Origin: Inia geoffrensis
Taxonomy: Eukaryota > Chordata > Mammalia > Artiodactyla > Iniidae
Length of the DNA stretch: 64,000 bases
Direction of reading: 5' to 3'
Assembly: GCA_036417435.1 (NCBI GenBank)
Contig: CM070900.1
Location: 35,069,496-35,133,495 of the forward strand
The position numbers and the translations under genes were made by a program. Below are positions 13,971 through 26,896 of this stretch, piece by piece. The stretch's first letter is position 1. Every line of letters begins with the position of its first letter. The notes under the pieces were generated by a model. The model did no database searches. It worked only from the letters and a program-made list of their open reading frames with translations, and was not told where the DNA came from.

Positions 13971-15469
13971 AAAATTCCTTTAGGTTATTAAAACATGGTG
14001 GTAGTGTTGGCATCTCTTAATAAAACCCAGAAAGTCTTTCTTAAAGCATTTTAAAAAGTGTTTATTGAATGGATCTTCTGGGCAAGTCACTTTATCCTAT
14101 AGTATAATATTAAAATTATTCAATAATTTTAAATGAATTTGCAAGAAATCTGGCTTAGTGTAATATCATAATTATAGCGACTAGAACTGTACTTCTCGTA
14201 GATTTGTCACACATTTACTCTCAAACTTGGAAATTGTATTAAAAGAAGAAACACGTAAAAACTAAATTGTTAGATTTTTTCTCTTTAGGATAAGAAGATA
14301 GTGGCCTTTTATTAGTCAGTTAGCAGTATCTAATTTAGATATTTGAGGCAAAGCTATGTTAAGAATCATTTTTCTATTTCTCACCTTAAGGTATTCTGCA
14401 AGTATATCTATATGTATATTGTAAGGTATAACCAAATGTGAAACAGGTAGATGGAGTAGATAAATTTTAAGATTGCTTTATATCTAAAGTGTTATATTTA
14501 CATGATCATTCTACTTGTACACTATCTGGAAAGTCATCATTTTGAACTTTAGCATAAAGAATTCAGTACTATTCATGCTGTTTTTATCAAGTATCTAGTA
14601 CACGTCAGGCGTTGTTCCAGGCAACTGAGATAATATGGTGAGCAAAGAAGAAAATAAACCAAAAGTTTGTGTTACATAGTCTTCCTATTTAGTTATCACA
14701 ATGTTCAGATTGTTTTACTTTAATGCATAAACTTTGAGGAAAATGTTAGAATTTAAAATAAAATGATTACTAACTAATTCAATTATATATATACATGCAC
14801 ATATTTTCCTATGTTGATTTATATATATGCATATAATCATAAAAGAATCATGTCTTTGTGTATTTCCCACTCAGTATACCTACATGAAAATTGAAGTAGT
14901 ATGGGCTGTAGAATAAATAGTATAACTAGATAAATGTTACTCCAGTATTGTGCACTTACAAAATAAATGTTTAATTCGTTATATATTTTTTTAATGTTAT
15001 ATTTATCACTTGAGTAATCTCAGTAAAATGTGAAGCAGAGAAAAAGTGAATTTTACTAAAACACTGTAATGTTTCTCCTTCAACTTATTAAATTTATAAA
15101 CAAAACTAATCTTTAAATTTTGCTCATTTTAGAATGTTCTTTGGTTAAAATTACATTATGACTATAGCAATACTAGCCTCTCTGTTTATTGAGAAAACAC
15201 AGCAGGTGTCCCTGTGTCTAAGAACCTGACTCAGGAATTCCTAATATTCCATCCTGTCTTATTTGTATGGCTTTTCTATATAAAGAAAGAAAGTTTGCTT
15301 TATAACCTAAATGCTTCCTATGCTGCAGAACTATCAAGATGTAGCTTAAAGTCAAACAAAGAAGAACAAGTAAACAAACAAGTCATGGACCTGGGCTTAA
15401 ACCCCTACTCTGTTTTCTACTAGTGTTATTTATGCCCGGGGGAAAGAAAGTCAAATTCTGTTTGTCTTT
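13971..15469. other. Unassigned AT-rich intron sequence
   Basis: No gene or confident repeat. A possible L2/MIR scrap lies near 14583-14645 (GTACACGTCAGGCGTTGTTC). 16801-17115 and 17542-18139 also show nothing definite. Confidence 0.55.
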
Positions 15470-16403
15470 TATTTCTCTCTCTTTTTTTATAATAGAAAAT
15501 TTCAGCCATATACAAAAACAGAGATTATCATATAATGAAGTCTCATGTACCTACTACATTGCTTCAACAGTTTTATTTAACCTCTATGGTTATCATACTC
15601 TCACCCTGGATCAAATCACAGACATTGCATAATTGTATCAATAAGTGTTTCAGTTGTAACATCAAAATATAAGGACCATTTTTAAAACATAAATAAATAC
15701 CATTATTACACTTAACAATTTACAGTAATTTTGGTATCCTCAGAAATTCAGCATTCAAATATACTTAATTATCTCTTTTTGTTAAAAAATTGGTTCAAAT
15801 CTAGATCCAAATGAAGTCCATACAATTGTACTCATTTCAGTCTCTTAACTAATTTTTAATCTATAATTCATTGCCTCCTCATTTTTTTCTTATATTTTTT
15901 TATGTTTAAAAAGAAAAGAGTCACATTTTCCTTTAGAGTTTTCCACAGTCTGAAAGATTTCTCATTTCATTATTGTGATATCTTTTAACATGTTCTTATC
16001 TCTTATCTTTTTTCTATTTCCCATAGTTTTTAAAATTAGATCTAAAGACTTAATCAGATTCAGTTTATTGGTTTTATTTGTTTGTTTGTTTTGGCAAAAT
16101 ACTTCATAGTGAGAATTGTCTTTGCATTGGGAAATGTATAACATTTGGTTGACTCTCTTGTTGTGACAGCAGCCTAGGTTCAGTATATCACTAAAACTTG
16201 CACAGTGGTCATATTCTTATTCCCTTGTTCTATCTTAATTAATTAGCTGGTATATTTCTTTAGAAAAGTAGTCCCTTTATATCAACTGTTTCATTACCTT
16301 GAGAACAGAAAAAGCAGAATAAATGCCTGCTTCTTCCTCTTTATTTACCAGTTTTCAAAATAATGCCTTGGTTCCCTCCAGTGTTGACCACTAAATGGCC
16401 TCT

Positions 16404-16446
<43 letters not shown>

Positions 16447-16800
16447 CAGCTCATGGTATTTCAATCCATTGCAGATACCATCTTTGCTGATGTTCAGATC
16501 ATCCCATTATTTCTGCCAGTAGGAACCTTTTAGTTGACACCTAAGCTTTTTTGATATATCCTAGTATTCTTCCATTCCTTCCTTACTTTGTAATATAATA
16601 TAGGCTCATCTTGTACATTTCCTGCTACAGACTGGGAATCAGCCATTTTTTAAGCAGCCTTAGTTCTTTTTAGAGGGAAATGATAATTAGAGACTGCAGC
16701 CTAGGCAACAAAGGTACTCACTGCTACAGGGTGGGTCACTTCTGAGGCCTTTTCAGTGGGCAGACCCCGAAAGTATATGTTCTTTTAAATATTTTTAAGA
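15470..16800 (-). mobile_element. Ancient L1M/HAL1-like remnant
   Basis: Blocks such as GCAAAATACTTCATAGTGAG, CTTTTAGTTGACACCTAAGC and CCTTTTCAGTGGGCAGA resemble the 3' regions of old L1M-type elements in reverse complement. A (TG)n tract at 16403-16443 lies inside. The assignment rests on memory of the family consensus. Confidence 0.5.
16403..16443. repeat. (TG)n microsatellite
   Basis: About 20 TG units with one A interruption. Confidence 0.95.
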
Positions 16801-17115
16801 TAAAATACAGCATGATTTCTTAAAGAATTGCTTACCTCATTGTTCTTTCACCTGTATCTCTTTTCTACCATAATGAAGATCCATAGTGTCAATGTTTCTA
16901 ATAGCTTATAAACCAAAATGGGGATAGAAATAATCCATTCATAGGATTATTGTGAATATTAAGAAGTAATTTAAAGCATTCATAATGTTTGACATATGGC
17001 AAAGTTTCCATAGACTATTATTATCATTTATTATCATCATCAATATTCTAGTAAAAACATATCTATCTTCCTACCACCTTTATGCCCTGAGAGAAATCAT
17101 GTGTCTTCAGAAACT

Positions 17116-17123
17116 CTGTGTGT

Positions 17124-17165
<42 letters not shown>
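17116..17165. repeat. (TG)n microsatellite
   Basis: About 25 TG units with one A interruption, directly abutting the MLT1 LTR. Confidence 0.95.
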
Positions 17166-17167
<2 letters not shown>

Positions 17168-17541
17168 GATGTGTCTTAATCCTTTGGGCTGCTATAACAG
17201 AATACCACAGACTGCGTGGCTTATAAACAGCAGACATTTATTTCTCGTGGATCTGGGGAATGGAAGTCCAAGTTGAAGGTGCCATCGGATTCAGTGTCTG
17301 GTGAGAGCCCACTTCCTGGTTCATAGACGGCCATCTTCTTGCTGTGCCCTCACATGGTTGAAGGGGTGAGGGAGCTCTCTGGGGTTTCTTATAAGGTCAC
17401 TAATCCATTCATAAGGACTTCACCTTTATGACCTAATCATCTCTCAAAGGCTTGGTCTCCCAATACCATCACATTAGGGATTAAGTTTCAACATATGAAT
17501 GGCGGGGGGGGGGGGCGACACAAACATTCAGTCTATAGCAA
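17168..17541 (-). mobile_element. MLT1 LTR (MaLR), antisense
   Basis: GGGCTGCTATAACAGAATAC, GTGGCTTATAAACAGCAGAC, CTTCCTGGTTCATAGACGG, GGGAGCTCTCTGGGGTTTC and CAAACATTCAGTCTATAGCA follow the MLT1 consensus in reverse complement almost end to end. A 12-13 base G-run sits near its 3' side (about 17503-17515). Confidence 0.83.
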
Positions 17542-18139
17542 GATGCAATTTTGTGTTCTTGAAAGGTATTTCATTTCAAAATTAGCTACAGTGCTATTTA
17601 AAACAAAGAAACAAATTTGAAGTTTATAGAACTTTATCAATGTTGTTATGCAGAGGTCCTAAAACTATATATTGTCAGTGCTGCATAATAGTGAAGGACT
17701 GGAGAAATGACATATGTCAGGCAAAATAGCAAATATTTCAAAAATTGTCTTCTTGAGTTTTGAATGCATGTATTTTTTTCCTGTACATCTAACTTGTGAA
17801 TCCTTAACAATTTGGATTCAGTCTGCTTAGATGGGCTAAGATGAGTTAGGGGTTTTTCCCCCTTCCAATGTAAAAAAAGACAGCAACATATAATGGTGTC
17901 TTAGATTCTCATTATTAAAACATCAAAATAAAAAGTTGTCACCTACAGATTTCCCAGGAGGCAAAACTGTTTTCCATGTAATTTTTTATTCTGGTCAAGG
18001 CTTTTTAGATACAAAGAAACAGCTCACTTAAACTAGTTCAGGTAAAAGACACAATGACTGGTCTACATTCCAATCTGTGACCACAAACTTCAAGTAAACC
18101 GTTAATGCTGCTGGATAATATTATACCTGCCTGGTCCAT

Positions 18140-20066
18140 TCAGTAACCCTTTTCTTCTTCTTGTCTTCGTCACTTCTTCTTACATTCCTAACACCTCCTC
18201 CCCCATTACCACTCTCAGTTAATGATCTTCCTTCCCACCTCACTAAGAGAACTGAATCATCACAGGAGAACATAGAATACGCCCACTACACCTACCCACC
18301 TCCCAACATTCACACCCACACATCTACTTTACCCCTGCTGTAGTCGTGCTTCTATCTAAATATAATTCCTTCATCTTGCCCACTCAAGGGGATGACTCCA
18401 GCAATTTGTGTTCTCTTTCCTACCTCATCCATTTTTAGTTCTCTGCTGATTATGCCCATCAATATTACAAGCATGACATTGTTATTTCTGACCAAAAAAA
18501 TCTTTCTTCTACCCAATGAACCCTGCTAGCTACCATTGCCACTTCTTTCGTCCCTTTTGTAGCAAAATTTCTTTAGTTACAAATTCTCTCAGTTTATCAT
18601 AAAGCCATTCCAGTCTGCCTTTCTCTTCCACCATGCCACACAAACTGCATTTGTCATGCTTGACAATGACCTTCCCATTGCTAACTCATATGGACACTCT
18701 TTGGTTTTCATCTTGTGTGACCTGTTACAGCAGGATCACTTGACACTGTTGATTATTCCCTTCTCCTCTGTACATTTTCCTTCTTTGATTTCATTGACCA
18801 CACTCTCTGTAGGTTTCTTTCTTATCTCACTTCTAATTTTTTCTCAGTCTCCTTTGCAGTTTCTTTCTCTTCAAGCTGACTTCTTAATACAGGAACACAC
18901 CAGGAGTCTGTTCTTGGATTTCTTCCCAATCTTCATTCACTTCTAGGCTATCTCATAAAGTTTCATGGCTTTAAATATCACCAATATGCTTATTGCACCC
19001 AAATATTTATCTCCAATCCAGAATGTTCTCCCAGACATCAGACTGTATGTATACAATTGCATGTCCAAAGCTGAACTCCTTCTCTCCAAAATCTATAATG
19101 TGTGCAGCCTTTCCCAACTCATTTAATGCCAACTTCATCCTTCTCTTTGCTCAGGGCAGAAACTTGGGGTATAATTGTCTACTTTCTTTCTTTCACATCC
19201 TACATGAAATCCTTTTATCTGAGACTTCAAAATATATCTTAAATTCCCTCATTTCTCACCACCTCTTTTGCATCCACTGCACTGTAAGATACCATTATCT
19301 CTTACTTGGACTACTACAAGAGTCTTCTGACTGGTTTCCCTTCTTTAAACTTTACTGACTCCTATATAGATCATTCTCAACATAAAACTAGAATAATTCC
19401 CTTAATACACATGTGAGATCTTGTCATTTCTCTGCTCAAAGCCCTCACTCAGAGTAGAAACCAAATTCCAAACTATAGCCTACATGATTCCATATTATAT
19501 GCCCCCCTTCCCCAGTGCCTCTCTGACCTCATCTCCTATTCATTCACCTTGCTCATTTTGTTCCAGCCACACTGGGTTTCTCATTGTCCTTCCAGTACAT
19601 CAAACATCTTGCAGCTTTTGTCCTTTGCACTCTTTGTTCTCTCTACCGAAAGTGCTCTTCCATAGGGAAGCTGATGTCTAAGTCCTTCATCACTTTTGAG
19701 TCTTTGCCCATATGTCAGCTTTCCAATGAAGCCTCACTGACCATCCTATTTCAAATTGCAACCTAAGTGCCCTTCCAAGACTCCACATACTTCTCACCGT
19801 ACTCTATATGTCTATAGCACGTAAAAATCTCACCTTACTCTATTTGTCTATGGTACATATAAATCATGTTATTTTCTATCATAGTATATAATTCACCTGT
19901 TTGTTATGCCTACTATTTATTGTCTGTCCTCCCCACCCCACCCCGGAATGTATTCTCAGTGAGGGCAGGGTTTTTTTTGATCTTTTTATTAACCAATGTG
20001 ACATAAATCCTGAGAACCATTCCTGCACATAGTAAGCATTCAATACATATGTATTGAATGAGAACA
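18140..20066 (+). mobile_element. L2 (LINE2) fragment, about 1.9 kb, RT region to 3' end
   Basis: Colinear with the last 1.9 kb of L2: RT-domain coding remnants (CTCAGTTAATGATCTTCCTTCC onward), TCATGGCTTTAAATATCACC, CTCAAAGCCCTCACTCAGAG, CAGCCACACTGGGTTTCTC, and the 3' end TAGTAAGCATTCAATACATA. The reading frame is broken in many places. This is one of the longest L2 relics in the window. Confidence 0.82.
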
Positions 20067-21403
20067 CAATAAGCAATCTCAGAGACATCCCCATAAAGGC
20101 TGTCTAAGATTATTTCAGAAAATCCAGGATTCCAGGGATGTCCAGGATTCTTTGGGAACTGGAGACCTAAACTAGGCTTTTAGGAACCAGAGTACCTCTC
20201 TGTCCATGCCTCTCTCAGATTTTCTCTGGAGTCTCATATACCTTTTCCCATCATATCTATGATTCATTGTTCTACCTCTACATATTGACTTCCTATATTT
20301 CCTTATAGCCAGTTACAGTCTCTTTGTTTCTGGTCTCCACTCCCTTTCTAAATCTTGAGCTTTTCATATTCCACTGATAAATATACTGACCTAGTCTCTC
20401 AATATCTGGATTTCAGATTCTTAGCAAAGGAATATGATTGATCCAACCAAAACATCTAACCAAGTATAATCAGCCATGGCTGAGAAGGGGGTACAGTCCA
20501 GGTTCAGCAGGGGCCGTGGAGGAAAGCACTTCCCACTGAGGTTGGCTTTGGGTGGGTAGAGAACCCTAAATTTATCCACTATTGTCATCCTCTTTAGTAT
20601 GCTGTATCTCTAACATAAATTGTAAAAATATATAGAAGACAGATTTAGATCATACAGGGTCTCCTAGATCACATTGCTGCTTTAAAAAAATTAAATTTTT
20701 CTGATAGTTCTTTGTTACAACAGATCTTAAATTATGGTGTCCAGTTAGCCTATTCAGTAATCTACTTGCTTAAATTTGAGTAGGTTTGCAAAATTTAAAA
20801 GTGTAGCAAAACATCAATCTTCCTTTTCCTTCATCTGATCCTATTTATGTTTGGCTCTAAACTCTGGTTTTAAATTTTATTTTACCTCATCCTTACTTTG
20901 TTTATTTGTTAAAACCATATATCTACCGTGATGCCTTGTTATGTTGGAGAAACTTGAGACTGACAACAAAATAAGGAATGTGAACTCAACTAATATGTCA
21001 GCAAATGAATAATAGAAGTCTTTTTATAGGTAAAACAGTTTTGTGACATAAATAAGACTCTTTATGAAGTATTACCATTGTATAAAGCATGAACTGAGAG
21101 GATCTCTTCCTTGTAGTATGAACACTAAATAATCCTCCACACATTCTTGTACCTATTAAAAAGTAGCAAAGCTCACATCTACATAAAGAACCATCAGGAT
21201 GTCTTCCTGTCTGTGTATTTATGTATGTTTGATGTGGTTTGACTCCAATACTTTTAAAAAGTCACTTATTAATCTGATAGATTTTAAACTTCATATCTAG
21301 TGAAGATGTTTTTGGCCCGGGTGGGTGGTTTGGTTTATTTTTCAACATATGCAGGTGATGAGACCAATGATATCGATTATTTAGATGTTAATCAACAGGG
21401 TTT
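20067..21403. other. Unassigned intron sequence
   Basis: No gene or confident repeat between the two L2 relics. 23636-24944 is similarly unassigned. Confidence 0.55.
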
Positions 21404-21606
21404 ACTTATTCATTCAAAAACATTTATTTAGCACCTACCATGTACCAAGCAATATCCTAGGTGTTTCATACACCTCAGTGAATAAAATAGACACATTCCC
21501 ACATTCCTGCCCTATAGGAATGTACATTATAATGTAGAGACAGACAATGGAATAAACAAATAGAGAACCTCATTTGTGAATGATCATTTATAAAGAAATT
21601 AAAGGT
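21404..21606 (-). mobile_element. L2 fragment, antisense, left part of a split element
   Basis: TTCATTCAAAAACATTTATT and AGCACCTACCATGTACCAAG are the L2 3' end in reverse complement. The rest of this L2 continues at 22731 after the inserted L1 and SINEs. Confidence 0.78.
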
Positions 21607-21646
21607 AAAAATGTAGGAGAAAACCATAATTCAAAAAGAGACATGT

Positions 21647-21852
21647 GGGCTTCCCTGGTGGCGCAGTGGTTGAGAGTCCGCCTGCCGATGCAGGGGATAC
21701 GGGTTCGTGCCCCGGTCTGGGAAGATCCCACATGCCGCGGAGCGGCTGGGCCCGTGAGCCATGGCCGCTGAGCCTGCGCGTCCGGAGCCTGTGCTCCGCA
21801 ACGGGAGAGGCCACAACAGTGAGAGGCCCGCATACCGCAAAAAAAAAAAAAA
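21647..21852 (+). mobile_element. CHR-type tRNA-derived SINE (copy 1 of nest)
   Basis: Starts GGGCTTCCCTGG and contains pol III A box TGGCGCAGTGG and B box GGTTCGTGCC, a GC-rich tRNA-unrelated body and an A-tail. The duplication AAAAAGAGACATGT flanks it at 21633-21646 and 21853-21866. It differs from the copy at 22348 at about five positions over roughly 197 bases, mostly CpG sites. Confidence 0.95.
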
Positions 21853-22347
21853 AAAAAGAGACATGTACCACATTGTTCATTGCAGCACTATTTACAATAG
21901 CCAGGACATGGAAGCAACCTAAGTGTCCATCGACAGCAAATGGATAAAGAAGATGTGGCATATATATACAATAGAATATTATTCAGCCATAAAAAGAAGG
22001 AAACCTGAGTTATTTGTAGTGAGGTGGATGGACCTAGAGTCTGTCATACAGAGTGAAGTAAGTCAGAAAGAGAAAAACAAATACTGTATGCTAACTCATG
22101 TATATGGAATCTAAAAAAAAAAAAAAAATGGTTCTGAAGAACGTAGGGGCAGGACAGGAACAAAGACACAGACGTAGAGAATGGACTTGAGGACACAGGG
22201 AGGGGGAAGGGTAAGCTAGGACGAAGTGAGAGAGTGGCATGGACATATGTACACTACCAAATGTAAAATAGATAGCTAGTGGGAAGCAGCCGCATAGCAC
22301 AGGGAGATCAGCTCAGTGCTTTGTGACCACGTAGAAGGGTGGGATAG

Positions 22348-22536
22348 GGCTTCCCTGGTGGCGCAGTGGTTGAGAGTCCGCCTGCCGATGCAGGGGACAC
22401 GGGTTCGTGCCCCGGTCTGGGAAGATCCCACGTGCCGCGGAGCGGCTGGGCCCGTGAGCCATGGCCGCTGAGCCTGCGCGTCCGGAGCCTGTGCTCCGCA
22501 GTGGGAGAGGCCACAGCAGTGAGAGGCCCGCATACC

Positions 22537-22571
<35 letters not shown>
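22348..22571 (+). mobile_element. CHR-type tRNA-derived SINE (copy 2 of nest)
   Basis: Same family and orientation as the copy 0.5 kb upstream, with an A-tail of over 30 bases. It is flanked by AGAAGGGTGGGATAG at 22333-22347 and from 22572. The long pure A-tail and nearly perfect duplication indicate a recent insertion. Confidence 0.95.
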
Positions 22572-22574
<3 letters not shown>

Positions 22575-22730
22575 AGGGTGGGATAGGGAAGGTGGGAGGG
22601 AGGCGCAAGAGGGAGGGGATATGGGGATATATGTATATAGCTGATTCACTTTGTTGTAAAGCAAAAACTAACACACCATTGTAAAGCAATTATACTCCAA
22701 TAAAGATGTTAAAAAAAAAATGTAGGGAGC

Positions 22731-23290
22731 TACTGTTGTGGGGAATCAGGTTGACATCCCAGCATAAAACAGGGAGGCCAGGCTTATGAGGAGGTCAGTG
22801 AGGCTGAAACCTGAATGAGGAATAAGAGCACCCGTGTGAAGATCTGCGTGAAGGTAGTGTGAGGCAAGTGCTAAGACTTCGAGACAGGAATGAGCTTCTG
22901 GTGCTCAAAGAGCAAGGAGAAGGCCAGTATAGTTTGGCTAAAAGAACATAGTAAGAGTAAAAGATGACTTCGGAGAGATAGGCAGGATCAGAGTCCATCA
23001 TGTAAGGAGGTTTGTGTGTTTTATTTGTAAAGTAAAATGAGAAGCCATTGGAAGATTTTGAGCAGAATGACATGGTCAGAGTTATTCTTTTTAAAGCTCA
23101 CTGCCTACTGTAGATTGCAAGGGAATACAAATTGAAGCTGGGAAACCAGTTAGGCAGCTAGGGCAGTTTTTGCAAGCATGAAATGGTGTAGACATGGCTT
23201 ATATTAGTAGTGAGAAATGGAATTAGATGGATATATTTTGAAGGTAGAGCCCAAAGAACATCTAGAGTTTTATTTTGGACACAGAATGAA
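22731..23290 (-). mobile_element. L2 fragment, antisense, right part of the split element
   Basis: Continues the L2 begun at 21404: GAAGCCATTGGAAGATTTTG, GAATGACATGGTCAGAG, GGAAACCAGTTAGGCAGCTA and GGATATATTTTGAAGGTAGA are L2 blocks in the expected order. Confidence 0.78.
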
Positions 23291-23456
23291 GTGACAAATT
23301 TGCCTTAATCCAGAGGAGAGGTCCATTGTCTCAGATATTGATGCCAGGATTATAGAGTCCCATAGTCCCCTGGATACCCCACATCTAAGAACATACAAAG
23401 ATATATATGTCCTACGACATTCTTGAATTTTTTAAGGGATTTTTCAAATTCTAGAG

Positions 23457-23635
23457 CAGAAGTTCTCTCCATGCATGGAAGTGTGGTCCATGCGTCAGAA
23501 TCAGCTGGTACATTTATTCATGTGCCTGCACAGTTAGCCTCTCTGTTGGAAGGACCCAGGAATAGGCATATTTAACAAGTGCTGGGTATGATATGTTGAC
23601 TTACTAAAATTTGAGGACACTCCTGAAGTAAAGTA
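23457..23635 (+). mobile_element. MER20 (hAT-type DNA transposon relic)
   Basis: AGTGTGGTCCATGCGTCAGA, ATCAGCTGGTACATTTATTC and ATTTAACAAGTGCTGGGT follow MER20 in order, with high divergence. Confidence 0.6.
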
Positions 23636-24944
23636 CTCCGTAAGTCCTAGAGCTATTGTTTTAAATACCAATTTGCTGTGTTGGTAATATTAGTCCTTTA
23701 TTTTTCCCTTTCATCACAGAAACCACTTGTACTATAAAACCACAGTTCTATAAATATTATATGGTTTGGAGAAAACGGCCCCTTGAATTTGAAAATCATT
23801 TGAGTTCTCCTCCAGTCAGAAAATTGCCCTATTATCTGCAACTGCACATCCTGGGGACTAAGTAAGTTTTAGTAATTTGGGGTTTTTTTGTTTGTTTTGC
23901 TTTATTAAATCCTTGTAGAGAGTTTGCTTCAATGTTGGATACTGAAGAATAACCAAATTCTATGTAGAAAAATTATAATTAAAAAGTTGATTTGGACTAG
24001 TAGGGTTAGTATAAGCCACCATGTACATTGGACCCTGCTGCCAAATCAAAGGTATTGCCTTAGCTATTTTTTAGACATTCAAACAACTTGTCTTGGACAA
24101 GCTAGATTATAAATATTCAAAGTGCAAATGCTAGAGCTACAATTTAGGAGGCTGGCAACAGCTTGCACAAATCACTTAAATACCCCCACCATCTTGAAAA
24201 TTATGTTTACTTTTGGTATTTATTGGTTTGAAATCACTGACCCAGTTATTAGGTTAGGATAAGCACAAAGCTCTTGTGTCTATTAATAACAAATGGTGGA
24301 AAGAAGGGATTTCCACATTTCTAACTAAAGTGGCTTTACCCAATTTGGAAAGCAATGTAATGGCACCCGTGACCATCATATTACTCCACAAGTATGGAAA
24401 TGTGCTTCTGTGATTTTTAAGATGGAAACTCTTGGATTCAGGTGACAGATTTATCCAGAATACACATTCTTGTGTGTATGTTTTGTTTTGGCCAGTACAA
24501 TGTCACTGTTTCTGGTGATAGTCCTTGACTTTGAATTGTTTCAGATATGGGAGCATGCTCTCCAGTTCAGCATTGTCCTCAGGACTTAAATATTACCCAA
24601 TTTGCTTGACCCTTAAAGCATTTGAAAATCTTAGCCCTTGTTTGACTACCAAATGTTTTAACTCAGGTACTGGTAATATGAGACAAATAACCATTAAATC
24701 AGTTCCTTCCTTTGCTGCTCTGTTCAGACCCTCCAAGAGAAGGAATATTGCTCTATCATGTATTAAATATTGTACCTATTATTTACTTAAAATAAACAGT
24801 ACTTGATTTACCCACTTACCCACTTGCATCCCTCAGGATGAGTATTTAGTAGCTTTTGCTTAGTCAATGAACAGCTATTTTCTAACTTGATTTGAACCTA
24901 AAAGTTACATTTGGAAACTTAATATTTAAATTATGTAAAATTAA

Positions 24945-25535
24945 AAAATAAAAATTTTTTAATTGGAGTATAGTTGACTTACAGTGTTATATTAGTTTCA
25001 GGTGTACAACATAGTGATTTGATATTTTTATAGATGATACTCCATTTAAAGTTATTATAAAATATTGGCTATATTCCCTGTGCTGTATAAAATATTCTTG
25101 TATCTTATTTATTTTATACCTAGTAGTTTGTACCTCTTAATTATTTTCCTTTATCTTGCCCATCCTCCCACCCCTTTCCCCACTGGTAACCACCAGGTTG
25201 TTCTCTGTATCTGTGAGTCTGTTTCTGTTTTGCTATACTCATTTGTTTGCTTCTTTTTTAGATTCCACATATAAGTGATAACATGCAGTATTTGTTTTTC
25301 TCTATCTTACTTACTTCACTAAGCATAATACCCTGTAGGTCCATCCATGTTGTTACAAAAGGCAAAATTTCATTATTTCTTGTGGCTGAGTAATATTCCA
25401 TTGTATATATACATGCCACATCTTCTTTATCCATTCATCTGTTGATGGACACTTATGTTGCTTCCATATCTTGGCTATTGTAATTAATGCTGCTATAAAC
25501 ATTAGGGAGCATATATCTTTTCAAATTAGAGTAAA
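24945..25535 (-). mobile_element. Antisense old L1 3'-end fragment
   Basis: The sequence contains TTAATTGGAGTATAGTTGAC, the GTAATATTCCATTGTATATA block and CTTTATCCATTCATCTG, all standard in reverse-complement L1 3' ends. It stops in the C-terminal ORF2 region. Confidence 0.85.
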
Positions 25536-25569
25536 ATCTTGGCTTTAACTATTGATATCAGTAATCACG

Positions 25570-25760
25570 ATAATAACATTTTCCTGATTAAGTAATATTA
25601 AATCAGTATGCTAATTGCTTTGCAAGCATTTTCTGTAGTTCTCAGAACAACATGGAAAATATAGGTGACATTATTCACTTTTTTAGAGAAGTTAGGCTTT
25701 AGAGACATAGTAGGAAGGAGACAGTATTTGAATGAAAACCCATCTGTTTCTTCTACTGGG
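25570..25760 (-). mobile_element. MIR-like remnant, antisense
   Basis: GCTTTGCAAGCATTTTCTGT, TAGTTCTCAGAACAACATGG and AGGTGACATTATTCACTTTT follow antisense MIR, with high divergence. Confidence 0.5.
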
Positions 25761-25784
25761 CCATGTGCAGTTGCAAGATAGCAG

Positions 25785-26390
25785 GTTTATTTTATTTATT
25801 TCTGTGTAACAAATTACCCTAAAGCTTAGCAGTTTAAAACAATTTATTATATCATAGTTTCTGAGAGTCAGGAATCACAAGTGGCTTAGCTAGGTGATTC
25901 TGGCTCAGGGTTTCTCATGAGGTTGTGGTCAAGTTGTTGTTCAAGACTATGGTCTCATCTGAGGGCCCAGCTGGGCAAGGACCTGCTTGTAAGCTCACTC
26001 ACAGAGTTGTGGCAGGTTCCTCCCAATGTCCCTGTTGGACTGAGGGCCTCAGTTCCTCTGACTGTTGGCTGGAGGCCTCCCTCAGTTCCTCACCACATGG
26101 GTCTCTTCACAGGGCAGTTCATGACATGGTGGAGCAAGGAATCTGAAGAAGAGGAAAAGGAAAGAGAGAGAGGGACAGAGAAGAGACACAGAGAGTACAT
26201 CTAAGACAGAAGCCTCAGTCTCTTTATAACCTAATCTCAAAAGTGGCATCCCGTCACTTCTGCTCTGTTCTGTATCCTAGAAGCGCATCACTAAATCTAG
26301 CACACACTCCATGAGAGGGGAATTAAAGCTCCACCATTTGTGGGTAGGGATATCAAAGAATTAGTGGACATAACTTTAAAATCACCACAG
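25785..26390 (-). mobile_element. MLT1-like LTR, antisense
   Basis: TCTGTGTAACAAATTACCCT, AGTTTAAAACAATTTATTAT, CAGGAATCACAAGTGGCTTAG and GCATCCCGTCACTTCTGCTC follow a MaLR-type LTR read in reverse complement. Open frames here (25917-26204) are chance. Confidence 0.55.
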
Positions 26391-26896
26391 CATGCTAATT
26401 CGCTATTCATCTTGGAAAAAAAGAACTATATAAACTGAAGGATGCTGAACTCAGCTTGGCTGAATTTGGGTTATATCTTGATAATTATTTAGTTTTCAGT
26501 GTCTTCTACATGTCATGTATTTCATCTTTGGTGTCAACATTTAAAAAAAATTCTATTTAGAGAACAGTTTTTTTCTCAAGCCAGAATGTAATCAATAGTT
26601 TAGAAAAGAGCAGATTTGCATAAATATTGGTCAAGGCTTTAGGCATTACTTGAGCTGTTTTTCTATTTAACTCTTTTTTTTAAGATGGAAATGTTTTATT
26701 CCATGTTAGAAGCCCCAAATGTTAACTCCTTAGCCTGCACTAATGAAGTCACTTTCAGGGTCTTATTTATATGAATTAATTTGCATAGGTATTTAGAGGC
26801 CAGTGAGAGTCAGAAGTTCACTTTATTCACATATATATACCTTCCACCGGGTTGGGTGGACAGTAGCTTCCGTTGTATACAAGTGCATTAGTTTCC

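Larger units (their letters stand above)
21620..22715 (+). mobile_element. 5'-truncated L1 3' end, sense, carrying two SINE insertions
   Basis: The L1 starts within the ORF2 C-terminus (AAACCATAATTCAAAAAGAG) and ends CCAATAAAGATGTTAAAAAA. Near-identical flanks AAAAATGTAGG(G)AG at 21607-21619 and 22716-22729 are its target-site duplication. It is interrupted by CHR SINEs at 21647-21852 and 22348-22571, and it splits an older L2. Confidence 0.9.

Noticed and set aside
17116..17165. Regular short repeats that could resemble an array
   Set aside because: It is a plain TG dinucleotide microsatellite without spacers.
18656..19358. Adjacent frames of 96 and 121 aa
   Set aside because: They lie inside the L2 relic and do not stay in one frame; they are remnants of L2 sequence, not a host gene.
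21647..21720. tRNA gene suggested by good A and B boxes
   Set aside because: The boxes belong to the tRNA-derived head of the SINE. There is no complete cloverleaf and no anticodon arm of a working tRNA.
21588..22689. Several overlapping frames of 60-140 aa rich in Pro, Ser and Arg on both strands
   Set aside because: They are translations of CHR SINE copies; the same peptide recurs at each SINE in the window.
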